Positions 39,266-48,430 of a DNA stretch of 64,000 bases are shown here, piece by piece. The DNA lies in assembly GCA_902778855.1 (NCBI GenBank), contig CACYZM010000001.1:89902-153901 (forward strand), given 5' to 3'. Position 1 is the stretch's first letter; every line of letters starts with the position of its first letter. The position numbers were made by a program, and so were the translations under genes. The stretch comes from an uncultured Bacteroidia bacterium. GTDB taxonomy: Bacteria > Bacteroidota > Bacteroidia > Bacteroidales > UBA932. The notes under the pieces were generated by a model that saw only the letters and a program-made list of their open reading frames with translations, had not been told where the DNA came from and did no database searches.

Positions 39266-40639
39266 TTAGATAAAGAAATGAATGATCGTCAGACAGGTGA
39301 CGCCGATGATCAGGGGGACCATGTTGCGCTTGGCCAGCTCCAGGGGGGAGACGCCGGCGACGCCGCAGATCGCCACGATCACGCCGGCGATCGGCGAGGT
39401 GGCGCGGCCCATGCTGGCCGCCAGCTGCATCGGCAGAATCATCTGCACGGCGGGCATCCCGATCTGCGCCGCGATGTCGGGCACCAGCGGGCCGAACGAG
39501 AAGAACGCCGCATTGCCGCTGCCCATCAGCATCGCCGCAAAGAACACCACGGCGGTTATGACGATCGAAATCGACACGCCGCCCAGGCCGATGCCCGTGG
39601 TCCCGGCCACCAGATTGTCGATGAAGCCCAGACTGATCAGACCGCCCGAGAAAATCTCGGCCGCCACAATCAGCGTAATCACCGACGCGAACACATTGCC
39701 CATCCCCTGCCAGAACGTGCCGAACAAAGGGAAGATCTCCTTCACGCTGCGCCGATGGATAGCCACGAACACCAGCGAAATCAGGAACGACACCAGCATC
39801 GCCACCGTCGTCGAAAGCTCGACGTGGAAAATGCCGACATACTCCGAGAAAAACACCAGCAACAGGATCGGAACCAGCGGAAGCAGGGCGAAAATGCCCG
39901 GCACGTCCGGCCGGTCGGCTTCGTCCACCCGCTCCGTACTGTAAATCTGCTTGCCGGCGGCCAGATCGCGGCGGTCACACCAGCGGTTGTAGAAAAAGAA
40001 TACCAGCATCAGGATCACCGTGGTCGGAATCACGTTCGGCATCTGGAACTTGAGGAAATACTCCACCGGACTGAGCCCGACCAGCGACGAGGCGGCCGCC
40101 GTATTGGCGGAGCCCGGCCCCTGGTCGAACAACGTCGCGGCCGATATGACCGTGAGCGCGGTCATCTTGCTCACGCCCAGATTCACCAGGATCGGATAGA
40201 GCGTAGCCACCAGCAGCAGCCCCACCCCCGCCGCGGACGGCGTGGTGATGAACAGCAGCTGGCCGATGGGAATGGCCAGCGCGGCCGCCAGATACGGGCA
40301 CTTTTTCAGGAACCCCAGCGGCTTGATGGCCAGCCAGACCAGCATGTTGGTCGCCTGGATCTTGTTCATGAAAGCCACATAGCCGCCGATGACCATAATC
40401 ATCAGGCCGGCCCGGCCGAAGTTCGAGATGAACTTTTCCTCGGCAAACCGGAACACATCGAACACACCGGACCCGGTGGTCTTGGCCACGTCCGCCGGAT
40501 GGAGTCCGACGATCGCGGCCAGGGCCACCATAAACAGTCCGGAGAGCAGCAGAACGCCTTGCGGATTGTATTTCCTGTACAGCAGCACCGCCGTCAGGGC
40601 GATGACCGCCACACAAACGAGAAAATAGAGGAGTCCCAT
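39266..40639 (-). CDS. DcuC-type C4-dicarboxylate carrier
   Basis: A 457-residue inner-membrane protein with about 12 transmembrane segments and the DcuC family features: GGYVAFMNKIQATN, LLFITTPSAAGVGLLLVATLYPIL, FDQGPGSANTAAASS and MGSGNAAFFSFGPLVPDI. It probably exchanges or exports succinate, fumarate or aspartate. It lies 18 nt after SusD and is the carrier closer to iadA of two in this operon. Confidence 0.88.
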   Translation of the reverse strand: MGLLYFLVCVAVIALTAVLLYRKYNPQGVLLLSGLFMVALAAIVGLHPADVAKTTGSGVFDVFRFAEEKFISNFGRAGLMIMVIGGYVAFMNKIQATNMLVWLAIKPLGFLKKCPYLAAALAIPIGQLLFITTPSAAGVGLLLVATLYPILVNLGVSKMTALTVISAATLFDQGPGSANTAAASSLVGLSPVEYFLKFQMPNVIPTTVILMLVFFFYNRWCDRRDLAAGKQIYSTERVDEADRPDVPGIFALLPLVPILLLVFFSEYVGIFHVELSTTVAMLVSFLISLVFVAIHRRSVKEIFPLFGTFWQGMGNVFASVITLIVAAEIFSGGLISLGFIDNLVAGTTGIGLGGVSISIVITAVVFFAAMLMGSGNAAFFSFGPLVPDIAAQIGMPAVQMILPMQLAASMGRATSPIAGVIVAICGVAGVSPLELAKRNMVPLIIGVTCLTIIHFFI

Positions 40640-40657
40640 AGCGTTTTGCCGTTCGAA

Positions 40658-42442
40658 TTAATAACCCGGATTCTGCTGGATCGCTCTGCCTGTGTTGGAG
40701 TTGATGAATTCCTGCGGAATCGGGAAGAGGACCGGCGTCACGTCGTCGTGCATACCGCGCACTTCACGGCCGGACACTTCGTTGTGGGCACGGACCCGGC
40801 TCTTGAAGATATTGTCGGCCCGGCGCTCGTCGCCGCCGTTCTCCTGGCTCAGACGGATCAGCGTCTCGCGGCGCTGCTCCTCGGTGATCAGTTCGCGGCT
40901 GCGCTCGTCGAGGATGAAATCGATCGACACGACGGAAGCGGGAATCTCCGAGCAGTTGGCACGACGGCGCACCTTGTTGATCCACTCGGCGGCGCCGGCG
41001 GCGTCGTTCAGTTTGTAGAGCGCTTCGGCGTAAAGCAGATAAGTCTCGGCCAGACGCAGGTACACCATATTGTTGAACTGGTTGTCGGCATTGGACTTCT
41101 CGAACACCGGGTTGACATACTGCCACTTGCGGGTGGACGGCAACTTGTACTGTTTGATGGTCGGATCGTTGTCGTTGCTCATCGCCGCATTGGTCTTGAG
41201 ATTGATGAAGTTCTGTACCTCGTATTTTTCACCGTTGTCATCCAGGAAATAGAGGTGCCAGACCATCGAATTCTCATCGTAGCGAACGTCATTGTCCTTC
41301 TGGTTGTCATAGTTCCAGAGCTTGTGGGCACCCAGCGAAATGGCGCAGCGGCCCGCACCCTTGCCACCGTTGAGCGACCAGAACAGGATCGGCGTCTGGC
41401 CCGGATACAGGGCGCAGGTCAGCTTCGAAATGGCGGAGTCGTTCGAGTAGTAATTCACCCACATGTTGCGCATGAAGATGACGGTCGAGTTGCCGTAGCT
41501 GGTATTCTCTTCCTCGGTGTTGAGGAAAGCCCAGAGGACCTCGCTGTTGCCGTCGGTATAGAGCGGCGAGCGGAACACGTCGATGAAGGCGCTGCCCGGA
41601 TTGTTGGCGTTCTTGCCGAAACGGCTGGTCATCAGGCGGTAGTCACCCCCTTCCACGAGCGGCTGCAGGACGGCTTTGGCCTCGGAAGGCTTGCCCATGG
41701 CCAGGTACAGTTCGCCGAGATAGTGGCGGGCAATGGCCTGGTTCGGCTTGGTGTTGTTGCCGGCCTGACGCCAGGGAAGCTTCTCCACGGCGTACTTGAG
41801 GTCTTCTTCCATCAGACCGCGGATCTCGGAAACGGGATTGCGCTCCCAGTCGACCCGGTAATTGGCACCCGTGATCTCGGCCGTGCTCAAAGGTACGTCG
41901 CCGAAGGAATAGGTCAGGTGGCGGTAGGCCCAGGCCCGGTAAAGTCTGGCTTCGGCCACGATCTGTTCCTTGTGCGCCTGATCGGCGGCGGCGGAACCGC
42001 CCGCCCAGTCCACGTCGGGATTTTCAGCGCGTTCGATGACCATGTTGGCGGTATTGACCACCTTGTAGAGCCACTCGAACAGCGAGAGGAAGCAGGCCTC
42101 GTCGGTCATGCCCACGATGTTCTTCGGGAAATTGAAGAAACGGAAACTGGTGTGGCGGTTGTTGCCCCACGCATTGTCGGTACCGCAGCTCCACATCGTG
42201 GATTTGGCGAAGGGAAGCGAACCGAAATCGGTGCTGCCGTAGTTGATGTCCATACGGCCGTATTCGTCGCGGACCATGCTCAGAAGCGCATAGTTCATGC
42301 TCTCGAAGCCGCTGTAATTGGTCAGCAGGTTGTCGGCATAGATGTCGGTGACCGGTTTTTCAACCAGGAAGTCTTCCGCGCAGGAAGTCAGGGCCGAAAG
42401 GGTCAGCAGGGAAACGAGGATAACAAGTATGTTCTTTTTCAT
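40658..42442 (-). CDS. SusD/RagB-family nutrient-binding lipoprotein
   Basis: A 594-residue surface lipoprotein with a lipobox (SALTSC near residue 21), the N-terminal EDFLVEKPVTD, TPR helices carrying EARLYRAWAYRHLTYSFGDVPL, and a C-terminal region with the family's LRLAETYLLYAEAL and LDERSRELITEEQRR. It caps the SusC barrel and binds the nutrient at the cell surface. The gene is 18 nt after SusC. Its neighbours are peptidases, not glycoside hydrolases, so a peptide ligand is inferred. Confidence 0.95.
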   Translation of the reverse strand: MKKNILVILVSLLTLSALTSCAEDFLVEKPVTDIYADNLLTNYSGFESMNYALLSMVRDEYGRMDINYGSTDFGSLPFAKSTMWSCGTDNAWGNNRHTSFRFFNFPKNIVGMTDEACFLSLFEWLYKVVNTANMVIERAENPDVDWAGGSAAADQAHKEQIVAEARLYRAWAYRHLTYSFGDVPLSTAEITGANYRVDWERNPVSEIRGLMEEDLKYAVEKLPWRQAGNNTKPNQAIARHYLGELYLAMGKPSEAKAVLQPLVEGGDYRLMTSRFGKNANNPGSAFIDVFRSPLYTDGNSEVLWAFLNTEEENTSYGNSTVIFMRNMWVNYYSNDSAISKLTCALYPGQTPILFWSLNGGKGAGRCAISLGAHKLWNYDNQKDNDVRYDENSMVWHLYFLDDNGEKYEVQNFINLKTNAAMSNDNDPTIKQYKLPSTRKWQYVNPVFEKSNADNQFNNMVYLRLAETYLLYAEALYKLNDAAGAAEWINKVRRRANCSEIPASVVSIDFILDERSRELITEEQRRETLIRLSQENGGDERRADNIFKSRVRAHNEVSGREVRGMHDDVTPVLFPIPQEFINSNTGRAIQQNPGY

Positions 42443-42460
42443 GGGTTTGTCCTCCTAGAA

Positions 42461-45391
42461 TTAAAAGTCCAGTTTAAGACCGAAGAGTACTTCGAAGGTC
42501 TGCGGGATGGAACGCTGGGCGTTCCCTGAAGTGACGAATTCCGGATCGAGACCGGTCCAGGTGGTCCAGGTATACGGATTCTTGACGTTGCAGTAGACTT
42601 CCGCACGGCTCAGGCCAATGACATTGACCCACTTGGAAGGCAGGCGGTAAGCCAGGTTGACGTCTTTCACGCGGACGTAGTCCGTCCGTTCGTAGAAGGC
42701 AACGCGCTTGGTGTTCTCGGAGCCGTCACCCACATTCTTCGGATAGGTGTTGATCGGATTGCTCTCCGTCCAGAATTCCTTTTCGAGCTGGTTCTGGCGA
42801 TAGGAAAGGGTGTGGACGCCGCGCAGGTAGTTGCGGTAGGTGGCGCCGAACTGGCCGTTCAGGAAGAACGAGAAGGTGAAGTTCTTGTAGGAGAACGTGT
42901 TGTTCATACCCAGAATGACCAGCGGAATGCGGCTGCCGATGATCGAGAGGTCTTTCGAGTCGATGACCTGGTCGACCACGATGTCCTTGTACTTGACGAA
43001 GCCCGGCTGGGAAAGCGGGTTGTTGTAGGAGAGCGTCTCGCCCACCTGGTGGATGCCGTCGAACGTATAGTCGTAGTTGACGTTCACGGGGTAGCCGATG
43101 AACCATTCGGACGCCACGTCGTCGATCGGGTTGCCCGCCTCGTCATAGAGGCCGACGTCCACGATCTCGTTGTGGTAGTGCACGATGTTGAAGTTCGTGG
43201 ACCAGGTGAAGTTCTTCGTGGCCACGTTGACCGAGGAGATCTGGAACTCGACGCCGTGACCTTTGGTCTTGCCGATGTTCTGGAGCAGCGAGTTGGTACC
43301 GTTGATCGACGGAATGGTGCGCTCGAGCAGCAGGTCGGTGGTCCGGGTCGTATAGATGTCGAAGGTACCTTTGATCCGGTCTTTCAGGATGCCGAAATCG
43401 ATACCGGCGTTGTACGACGTGGTCGTCTCCCAGCCCAGGATCGGCGAAGCCAGCTGGTTGGGATAGAAACCGTAGACCGGGTTGTAGTCGTCGGTCAGAT
43501 AGTTCTTGCCCCTGAGCACCGGAAGCGTGGCGTAGGCGTCGATGGCCTCGTTGCCGTTCTTACCCCAGGAGAGACGGAGTTTCAGGTTGTTGAAGGTATT
43601 GCCGAAGGCCGTGTCCTTCATGAACGGCTCGCGGGCGATGTTCCAACCCAAGGCGACGGAGGGGAAGATACCGTATTTGCGGTCGGCGCCGAAAGCGGAG
43701 AAGCCGTCACGACGGGCCGTCAGGGTGATCAGGTAACGGGAATCGTAGCTGTAGTTGGCGCGGAGCATCTGGGAGATGTGCGTCGTGGTCGTGCTGTTGG
43801 CGGTAGCGGAAAGCGCATTGGCCTTATTGGGCTGCCAGTACGTCATCACGTCGTTCGGGAAACCCGAAGCGTTGATGGTGTTGGAGACGCGGTTCGAATA
43901 CTGCGAAGAGTAGAGGCCCGTCAGGAAGATGGTGTGCTTGCCGAACTCGCGCGTATAGGAGAGGATGTTCTCGATCAGCCAGTCCTTGCGGTAGTTGTTG
44001 TTGATCTGGAGCACGCCGCCGTTCTTGTTGCCGTCCACGGTATCCAGACCCTTGTAGTTCTGATACAGGCGGGTATTGAAGGTGTAACCCGTATTCAGGC
44101 GGTAGGTCAGGCCCTTGATGGGGAAGGTCACGTCGAGGTAGTTGTTGGTCGTGAAGCTCTGGCCCACGTTGTTGGTGATCTCGTTGAGCGCGCTCAGCGG
44201 GTTGTTCGCATAGTTGTTGTCCTCCCAGGTAAGCAGGCGGATCGAGCCGTCCTCATTGTAGGGAACGCCCAGCGGGTTCATCAGGTAGGCGTCGCTGAAG
44301 TTCACGTGGCTGCCGCTGCGGTCGAAATAGCCGTAGCGCGTGCTGGTGCCGTACTTCACCCATTTGCCCAGATCCTGGTCGAGATTGATGTTGAACGCGT
44401 AGCGCTGGAACTTGTCGCCGATGGCGATACCCTTGTTGTCCGTCAGGTTGCCCGACAGATAGTAGCGGGTCGTCTTGCCGGAGCCGCGGATCGAGAGGTT
44501 GTGCTGCATCTTGTGGCCGTTCTGCAGGGCGAGGGCGAGCCAGTCCGTGCCGCCGCCGGCGGCGTGGACGGCCTCTTCCGTAGCGGTCGTGGACCATCCC
44601 GCCTCTTTCTTGTGGGCGTAGAAGGTCTCCGCATCCATCATCTTCGGGATCTTGACCGCCTTGTTGAACGACCAGTAGCCGTTGTAGGAAACGACCACCT
44701 TGTCGCCGGCCTTGCCTTTCTTGGTCTGGATGAGGATGACGCCGTTGGCGCCGCGGGCGCCGTAGATGGCGGCCGACGATGCGTCTTTGAGGACTTCGAT
44801 CGACTCGACGTCATTGGTGTTGATCTCCGACCAGCTGCCGTCGAACGGCACGCCGTCGAGAATGATCAGCGGCTTGTTGGAAGCCGAGATGGAGTTGTTG
44901 CCGCGGATGAACGTCACGGAGTTGGAACCTTCGGCATCCGAACCGGTCATCGAGATGTTCAGACCGGCCACGGCGCCTTGCAGCGCCTGGATGAGGTTGG
45001 TGGAAGGCCTTTCTTCCAGTTCCTTGGCGCTGAAGGTGGAGACGGCGCCGGTGACGTCGCTCTTCTTCTGCGTACCGTAGCCCACGACCACGATCTCTTC
45101 GAGCAGGTTCACGTCTTCCTCGAGGATGATGTGGACTGGGTTGAGATCCTTGACCGTGTACTCCTGCGTCACGTATCCGATAAAGGAGAACTGCAGGACG
45201 TCACCGACCTTGGCCGGGACGGAGAAGGTGCCGTCAGCCTGCGTGTCGGTACCGACCGTGGTCCCTTTGACCAGCACGCTGACGCCGAAGAACGGCTCGC
45301 CGGTGGCCCCGTCGATGACCGTTCCCTTGACCTGTGCCATCGCCGGCAGCACGGCCAGCGAAAGCAGGATTGCAAAGAATATTCGCTTCAT
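42461..45391 (-). CDS. SusC/RagA-family TonB-dependent transporter
   Basis: A 976-residue outer-membrane protein: signal peptide (1-19), carboxypeptidase-regulatory-like beta domain (about 22-95, VKGTVIDGATGEPFFGVSV), TonB box region (EEIVVVGYGTQKKSDVTGAV) and a plug with RGNNSISASNKPLIILDGVP and DASSAAIYGARGANGVILI. A 22-strand barrel ends in Phe (GLKLDF). It imports the SusD-bound ligand by TonB energy. It follows the M14 carboxypeptidase gene by 16 nt and precedes SusD by 18 nt. Confidence 0.96.
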   Translation of the reverse strand: MKRIFFAILLSLAVLPAMAQVKGTVIDGATGEPFFGVSVLVKGTTVGTDTQADGTFSVPAKVGDVLQFSFIGYVTQEYTVKDLNPVHIILEEDVNLLEEIVVVGYGTQKKSDVTGAVSTFSAKELEERPSTNLIQALQGAVAGLNISMTGSDAEGSNSVTFIRGNNSISASNKPLIILDGVPFDGSWSEINTNDVESIEVLKDASSAAIYGARGANGVILIQTKKGKAGDKVVVSYNGYWSFNKAVKIPKMMDAETFYAHKKEAGWSTTATEEAVHAAGGGTDWLALALQNGHKMQHNLSIRGSGKTTRYYLSGNLTDNKGIAIGDKFQRYAFNINLDQDLGKWVKYGTSTRYGYFDRSGSHVNFSDAYLMNPLGVPYNEDGSIRLLTWEDNNYANNPLSALNEITNNVGQSFTTNNYLDVTFPIKGLTYRLNTGYTFNTRLYQNYKGLDTVDGNKNGGVLQINNNYRKDWLIENILSYTREFGKHTIFLTGLYSSQYSNRVSNTINASGFPNDVMTYWQPNKANALSATANSTTTTHISQMLRANYSYDSRYLITLTARRDGFSAFGADRKYGIFPSVALGWNIAREPFMKDTAFGNTFNNLKLRLSWGKNGNEAIDAYATLPVLRGKNYLTDDYNPVYGFYPNQLASPILGWETTTSYNAGIDFGILKDRIKGTFDIYTTRTTDLLLERTIPSINGTNSLLQNIGKTKGHGVEFQISSVNVATKNFTWSTNFNIVHYHNEIVDVGLYDEAGNPIDDVASEWFIGYPVNVNYDYTFDGIHQVGETLSYNNPLSQPGFVKYKDIVVDQVIDSKDLSIIGSRIPLVILGMNNTFSYKNFTFSFFLNGQFGATYRNYLRGVHTLSYRQNQLEKEFWTESNPINTYPKNVGDGSENTKRVAFYERTDYVRVKDVNLAYRLPSKWVNVIGLSRAEVYCNVKNPYTWTTWTGLDPEFVTSGNAQRSIPQTFEVLFGLKLDF

Positions 45392-45407
45392 TGGTTAATA
45401 TGATTGG

Positions 45408-46949
45408 TTAAAATTTGAGTAGTCTGCAAATGGGGAGCGTCCGGCCTTCCTGCGCCTCGACGACGCGGAAGGAGACGAAGCCGTTCTCGGCTTCCGGCTC
45501 CAGCACGGAGACGGCGAAATTCGCATTCTCCTGGTCAAGCCGGACCACGTACGTTCCGGCAGGGAACTCTTTTTCGAGAGGTGTGACTTCCGTATGGACC
45601 GTCACGCGGCGGATTTTCTCCCAAGGCGTGTCCGCTTCCTCGCGTTCCGTCACGCGATAGGTTTCCACCCGGCAGCGCTTCGGCGCATCCAGCTGTTCGA
45701 CGGTCAGGCCGAGCGTCCGGAGATTTTCGACGGCCCTCGTTTCCGAAGCGTCCAGCAGGTAGGCGACCGGGCGGGTCCGTACGAGGTCGGCCTGCGGTTC
45801 GCGGGCATCCAGCACGAGGACGTCTTCCAGCACGGCCGGAGCGGCTTTCTCCACGTCGAGGAAGGTCACGGGCACGCGTTTTTCGCGGGAATGGAACAGC
45901 ACCGTCACCGGATCCTTCCGTTTCGTCGTCTGCCGGATGGCTTTCCGGACGATGCGCCGGATTTCCTTATGGTGTGCGTATGTGCTTTCAAGAACAGTCT
46001 TGGCGACGGTAAAGCCGCAATAAGTCCGGCGCTCCAGCGAGAGGCGGCCCAGGCCGATGCCGCGGATTTCCAGGAAGAAGGAGATGGCGTTGGACAGGGC
46101 GTACGAGGTCGAGCTCGACTGCGGACTGCGGGCGTTGAGCGTCAGGGCCATTTCGCCGTCACGCTGGGTAATGGTAAAATATTCGAAATGTGAATAGCCG
46201 ATGGCGTCGAGGGCTGCGGCGCACGGCTCTTCCATCAGGCGGATCGTCGCATCGCGCAGCGTCTGCGGCACGTTGGGGTAGCCGGTGGGCAGGAAGAGCG
46301 CATCGTAATATAGGATGGCATTGGGCGTTTCGGAATGCACTTTCACCGGCCGGTTGGGCTGGAATTCGTGGAAGTCGACCGCCACGTCGGGATTGACCTG
46401 CATAAAGGCCCGCTTGATCATCACACTCTGCGGATCGGCAAACTTGGTCTGGTCGCGGTTCAGGTCGTATCCGTCGCCGGAAACCCGTTTGTTGGCCAGG
46501 TAGCCGTCGAGATTGGCCATCGGCAGGATGTAGACATCCAGCCTGTCGAGCAGCTTCCCACCCGCGGGCGTGCGCAGGAGATAATCGGTCAGCATAAAGA
46601 GGCCTTCGGCCGCGGCCGGCTCGTTGCCGTGAATGGCACCCTGCAGCCAGACCTTGACTTTCGGACCCTTGGTGTCGTTGTGGAGACGGTACATCGGAAC
46701 CGCACGGCCTTTCGTCGTGGTTCCGATCGTCGTGCAGGTCATGCGGGGATCCCGGGCGCGGACATCGAGCCAGGCCATGATCTCTTCGTAGGAAGCGAAG
46801 CGGTTTTCGTCGATGGAGAGCGTCGGCGTGGTGAAGGTGATGCCTTCCGGGTTGGGATACACCTTCTTCTGCAGTTCGGCGTGGGGCTGCGCCTGCAGCA
46901 GGACGGCGGTCAGAAGAAGGAACCAGGCGGAGAGAGTCAGTTTATGCAT
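45408..46949 (-). CDS. M14-family zinc carboxypeptidase
   Basis: A 513-residue secreted protein with a signal peptide (1-20) and an M14 catalytic domain. The zinc site is GAIHGNE (His107, Glu110) with His in VDFHEF near residue 203. YDLNRDQTKF carries the substrate-binding Asn/Arg, and the general-base Glu is in LEIRGIG. The C-terminal 150 residues are a separate beta-rich domain. It should trim C-terminal residues from peptides in the periplasm or at the surface. It is 1 nt from the end of the upstream DcuC gene and 16 nt before SusC, so it belongs to the same operon. Confidence 0.87.
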   Translation of the reverse strand: MHKLTLSAWFLLLTAVLLQAQPHAELQKKVYPNPEGITFTTPTLSIDENRFASYEEIMAWLDVRARDPRMTCTTIGTTTKGRAVPMYRLHNDTKGPKVKVWLQGAIHGNEPAAAEGLFMLTDYLLRTPAGGKLLDRLDVYILPMANLDGYLANKRVSGDGYDLNRDQTKFADPQSVMIKRAFMQVNPDVAVDFHEFQPNRPVKVHSETPNAILYYDALFLPTGYPNVPQTLRDATIRLMEEPCAAALDAIGYSHFEYFTITQRDGEMALTLNARSPQSSSTSYALSNAISFFLEIRGIGLGRLSLERRTYCGFTVAKTVLESTYAHHKEIRRIVRKAIRQTTKRKDPVTVLFHSREKRVPVTFLDVEKAAPAVLEDVLVLDAREPQADLVRTRPVAYLLDASETRAVENLRTLGLTVEQLDAPKRCRVETYRVTEREEADTPWEKIRRVTVHTEVTPLEKEFPAGTYVVRLDQENANFAVSVLEPEAENGFVSFRVVEAQEGRTLPICRLLKF

Positions 46950-46950
46950 A

Positions 46951-48336
46951 CTAGATCAATGTGATGGTCAAGAGGTAAATCAGCGTCAGCACCGAGATGA
47001 TGGAGACAGGCACGAGGTGATAGCGGACCAGCTTGATGGGCGGGACGTCCACGGCCTCGGCGAGCGCGATGATCACGATGGAGATGGGTGTGAGAGCACG
47101 GGCGAAGCCGGCCAGCAACTGAACGGTAAGCACGACCTGGAGCGGGTCGGCCCCGAATTGGAACGCGACGTTCGGCGCGATGGCGCCGTAAGCGGCGAAA
47201 GAGGCCGTCGCGCTGCCGGTGATGACGGTCGAAAACATTGTCAGCACGGCCAGCATGACGGTAATACCCGTCTTGCCGATGCGGACCGACTCGGCCAGCG
47301 ACACCATCGTGTCGATGACGCCCATCCGCATCAGTCCTTCTGCAAAAATATCGGCGGCGATGATCATCACGACCACCGAAGCGAAACCGTTTCCCATGCC
47401 GCGCCAAAAGACCGACATCGACGTGAGGGCCTTGTTGTAGGAACGGACGTGAAAGGCGTCGATGAGACCGGCGACAAGGAACGACAGGAGGATGGCTCCG
47501 TTGATGCCCGACAGGTAAGAATCCGCAGACTCCCGCGGAAGCGTAAAGGAAAAGACGAGGGACAGCAGCAGCGGCAGCACGGGCAGGAGCGCATAGTACA
47601 GGGGCGCATCCTTTTTCCAGGCCAGATCGTCAGCCGCCGGACGAACCGGAACGGGCGTGTCGTAGCCTTCTTTCCGGGATTTGCAGCGGCCGAAGAAAAA
47701 ATAGACTCCCGTGATGATGATCAGGATCGGGATGACGACCTGCATCTGGTAACGGGTGTACGCGGATACCTCCATCCCCAGAAAATCCGCGGCCCGGTTG
47801 GCATTCGGGGAATTCAGGCCGAGGTCGAGCAGGGTCGTGGCGACGATGATGGAGAGGATGCTCATCTTGCTCATGCCGATCTTCCGGAGGACGGGATAGA
47901 GCGTAGCCACCAGCAGGAGGCCGACCGCCGTCGCGGAAGGCAAGGCATAGGAAAGCAGCGTTCCGATCGGAATCAGGATGAGGCACGCCAGATTCGGATT
48001 GTTCCGAAGGACGGACAAAGGCTGAAGGGTCACATAAACGAAGGCACTGTCGGCCTTCAGTGTCTTCATATACTCCAGATAGCCGAAAAGCAGCATCACC
48101 ATCAAGCCACTTCCGGCCAGACGCGAGGAGAACACGCGCGTCGCCCACGCGTGCAATTCAAAAAACACGTACGAGCCGAATTCCTGCCGGACACCGGGCA
48201 GGTCGAGCAACCAGGCGACCAGCGTCATCAGCATGCCGAACAGGATCAGGATGAGAGCGGCATTGCGGTTTTTGAGCAGCAACCAGATGGTTGCGGCCAA
48301 AATATTGAGGGCTATGAGGAGGCTCGCGAGCTGCAT
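46951..48336 (-). CDS. DcuC-type C4-dicarboxylate carrier (first gene of operon)
   Basis: A 461-residue protein with about 12 membrane segments, related to the carrier at 39266. The shared motifs are LPSATAVGLLLVATLYPVLRKIGMSKM, DLGLNSPNANRAADFLG and TGSATASFAAYGAIAPNV. The two carriers are clearly different in sequence, so different substrates or directions are possible. A -7 box (48344-48351) ends 7 nt before its ATG. It opens the operon DcuC-M14-SusC-SusD-DcuC-iadA-hydrolase. Confidence 0.86.
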   Translation of the reverse strand: MQLASLLIALNILAATIWLLLKNRNAALILILFGMLMTLVAWLLDLPGVRQEFGSYVFFELHAWATRVFSSRLAGSGLMVMLLFGYLEYMKTLKADSAFVYVTLQPLSVLRNNPNLACLILIPIGTLLSYALPSATAVGLLLVATLYPVLRKIGMSKMSILSIIVATTLLDLGLNSPNANRAADFLGMEVSAYTRYQMQVVIPILIIITGVYFFFGRCKSRKEGYDTPVPVRPAADDLAWKKDAPLYYALLPVLPLLLSLVFSFTLPRESADSYLSGINGAILLSFLVAGLIDAFHVRSYNKALTSMSVFWRGMGNGFASVVVMIIAADIFAEGLMRMGVIDTMVSLAESVRIGKTGITVMLAVLTMFSTVITGSATASFAAYGAIAPNVAFQFGADPLQVVLTVQLLAGFARALTPISIVIIALAEAVDVPPIKLVRYHLVPVSIISVLTLIYLLTITLI

Positions 48337-48343
48337 TTCAAGA

Positions 48344-48351
48344 CAAATTTA
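48344..48351 (-). promoter_or_regulatory. -7 box (TAAATTTG) of the SusCD operon
   Basis: TAAATTTG on the minus strand ends 7 nt before the DcuC ATG at 48336. A -33 TTG at the right spacing is not evident, which fits a promoter that needs an activator. Confidence 0.6.
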
Positions 48352-48389
48352 GATTAGCATACTAAATTAATGGATTAGCAGCTAGATTA
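48350..48389. promoter_or_regulatory. Candidate operator: paired direct repeats in divergent promoter region
   Basis: GATTAGCA occurs at 48352-48359 and 48373-48380, exactly 21 bp apart (two helical turns). TAGATTA occurs at 48350-48356 and 48383-48389. The repeats lie just upstream of the operon -7 box, where an activator would bind. The neighbouring SARP-type regulator is the natural candidate. Confidence 0.45.
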
Positions 48390-48405
48390 ATTTTGTTTTA
48401 TTTTT

Positions 48406-48413
48406 TATCTTTG
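48406..48413 (+). promoter_or_regulatory. -7 box (TATCTTTG) of the regulator gene
   Basis: TATCTTTG lies 17 nt upstream of the proposed TTG start at 48431. Confidence 0.6.
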
Positions 48414-48430
48414 TTGCAAAGTTTTTCGCC

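Noticed and set aside
39278..42529. A 1083-codon plus-strand open frame opposite DcuC and SusD
   Set aside because: His/Arg/Gln-rich antisense shadow; the minus-strand genes have full family motifs and a signal peptide.
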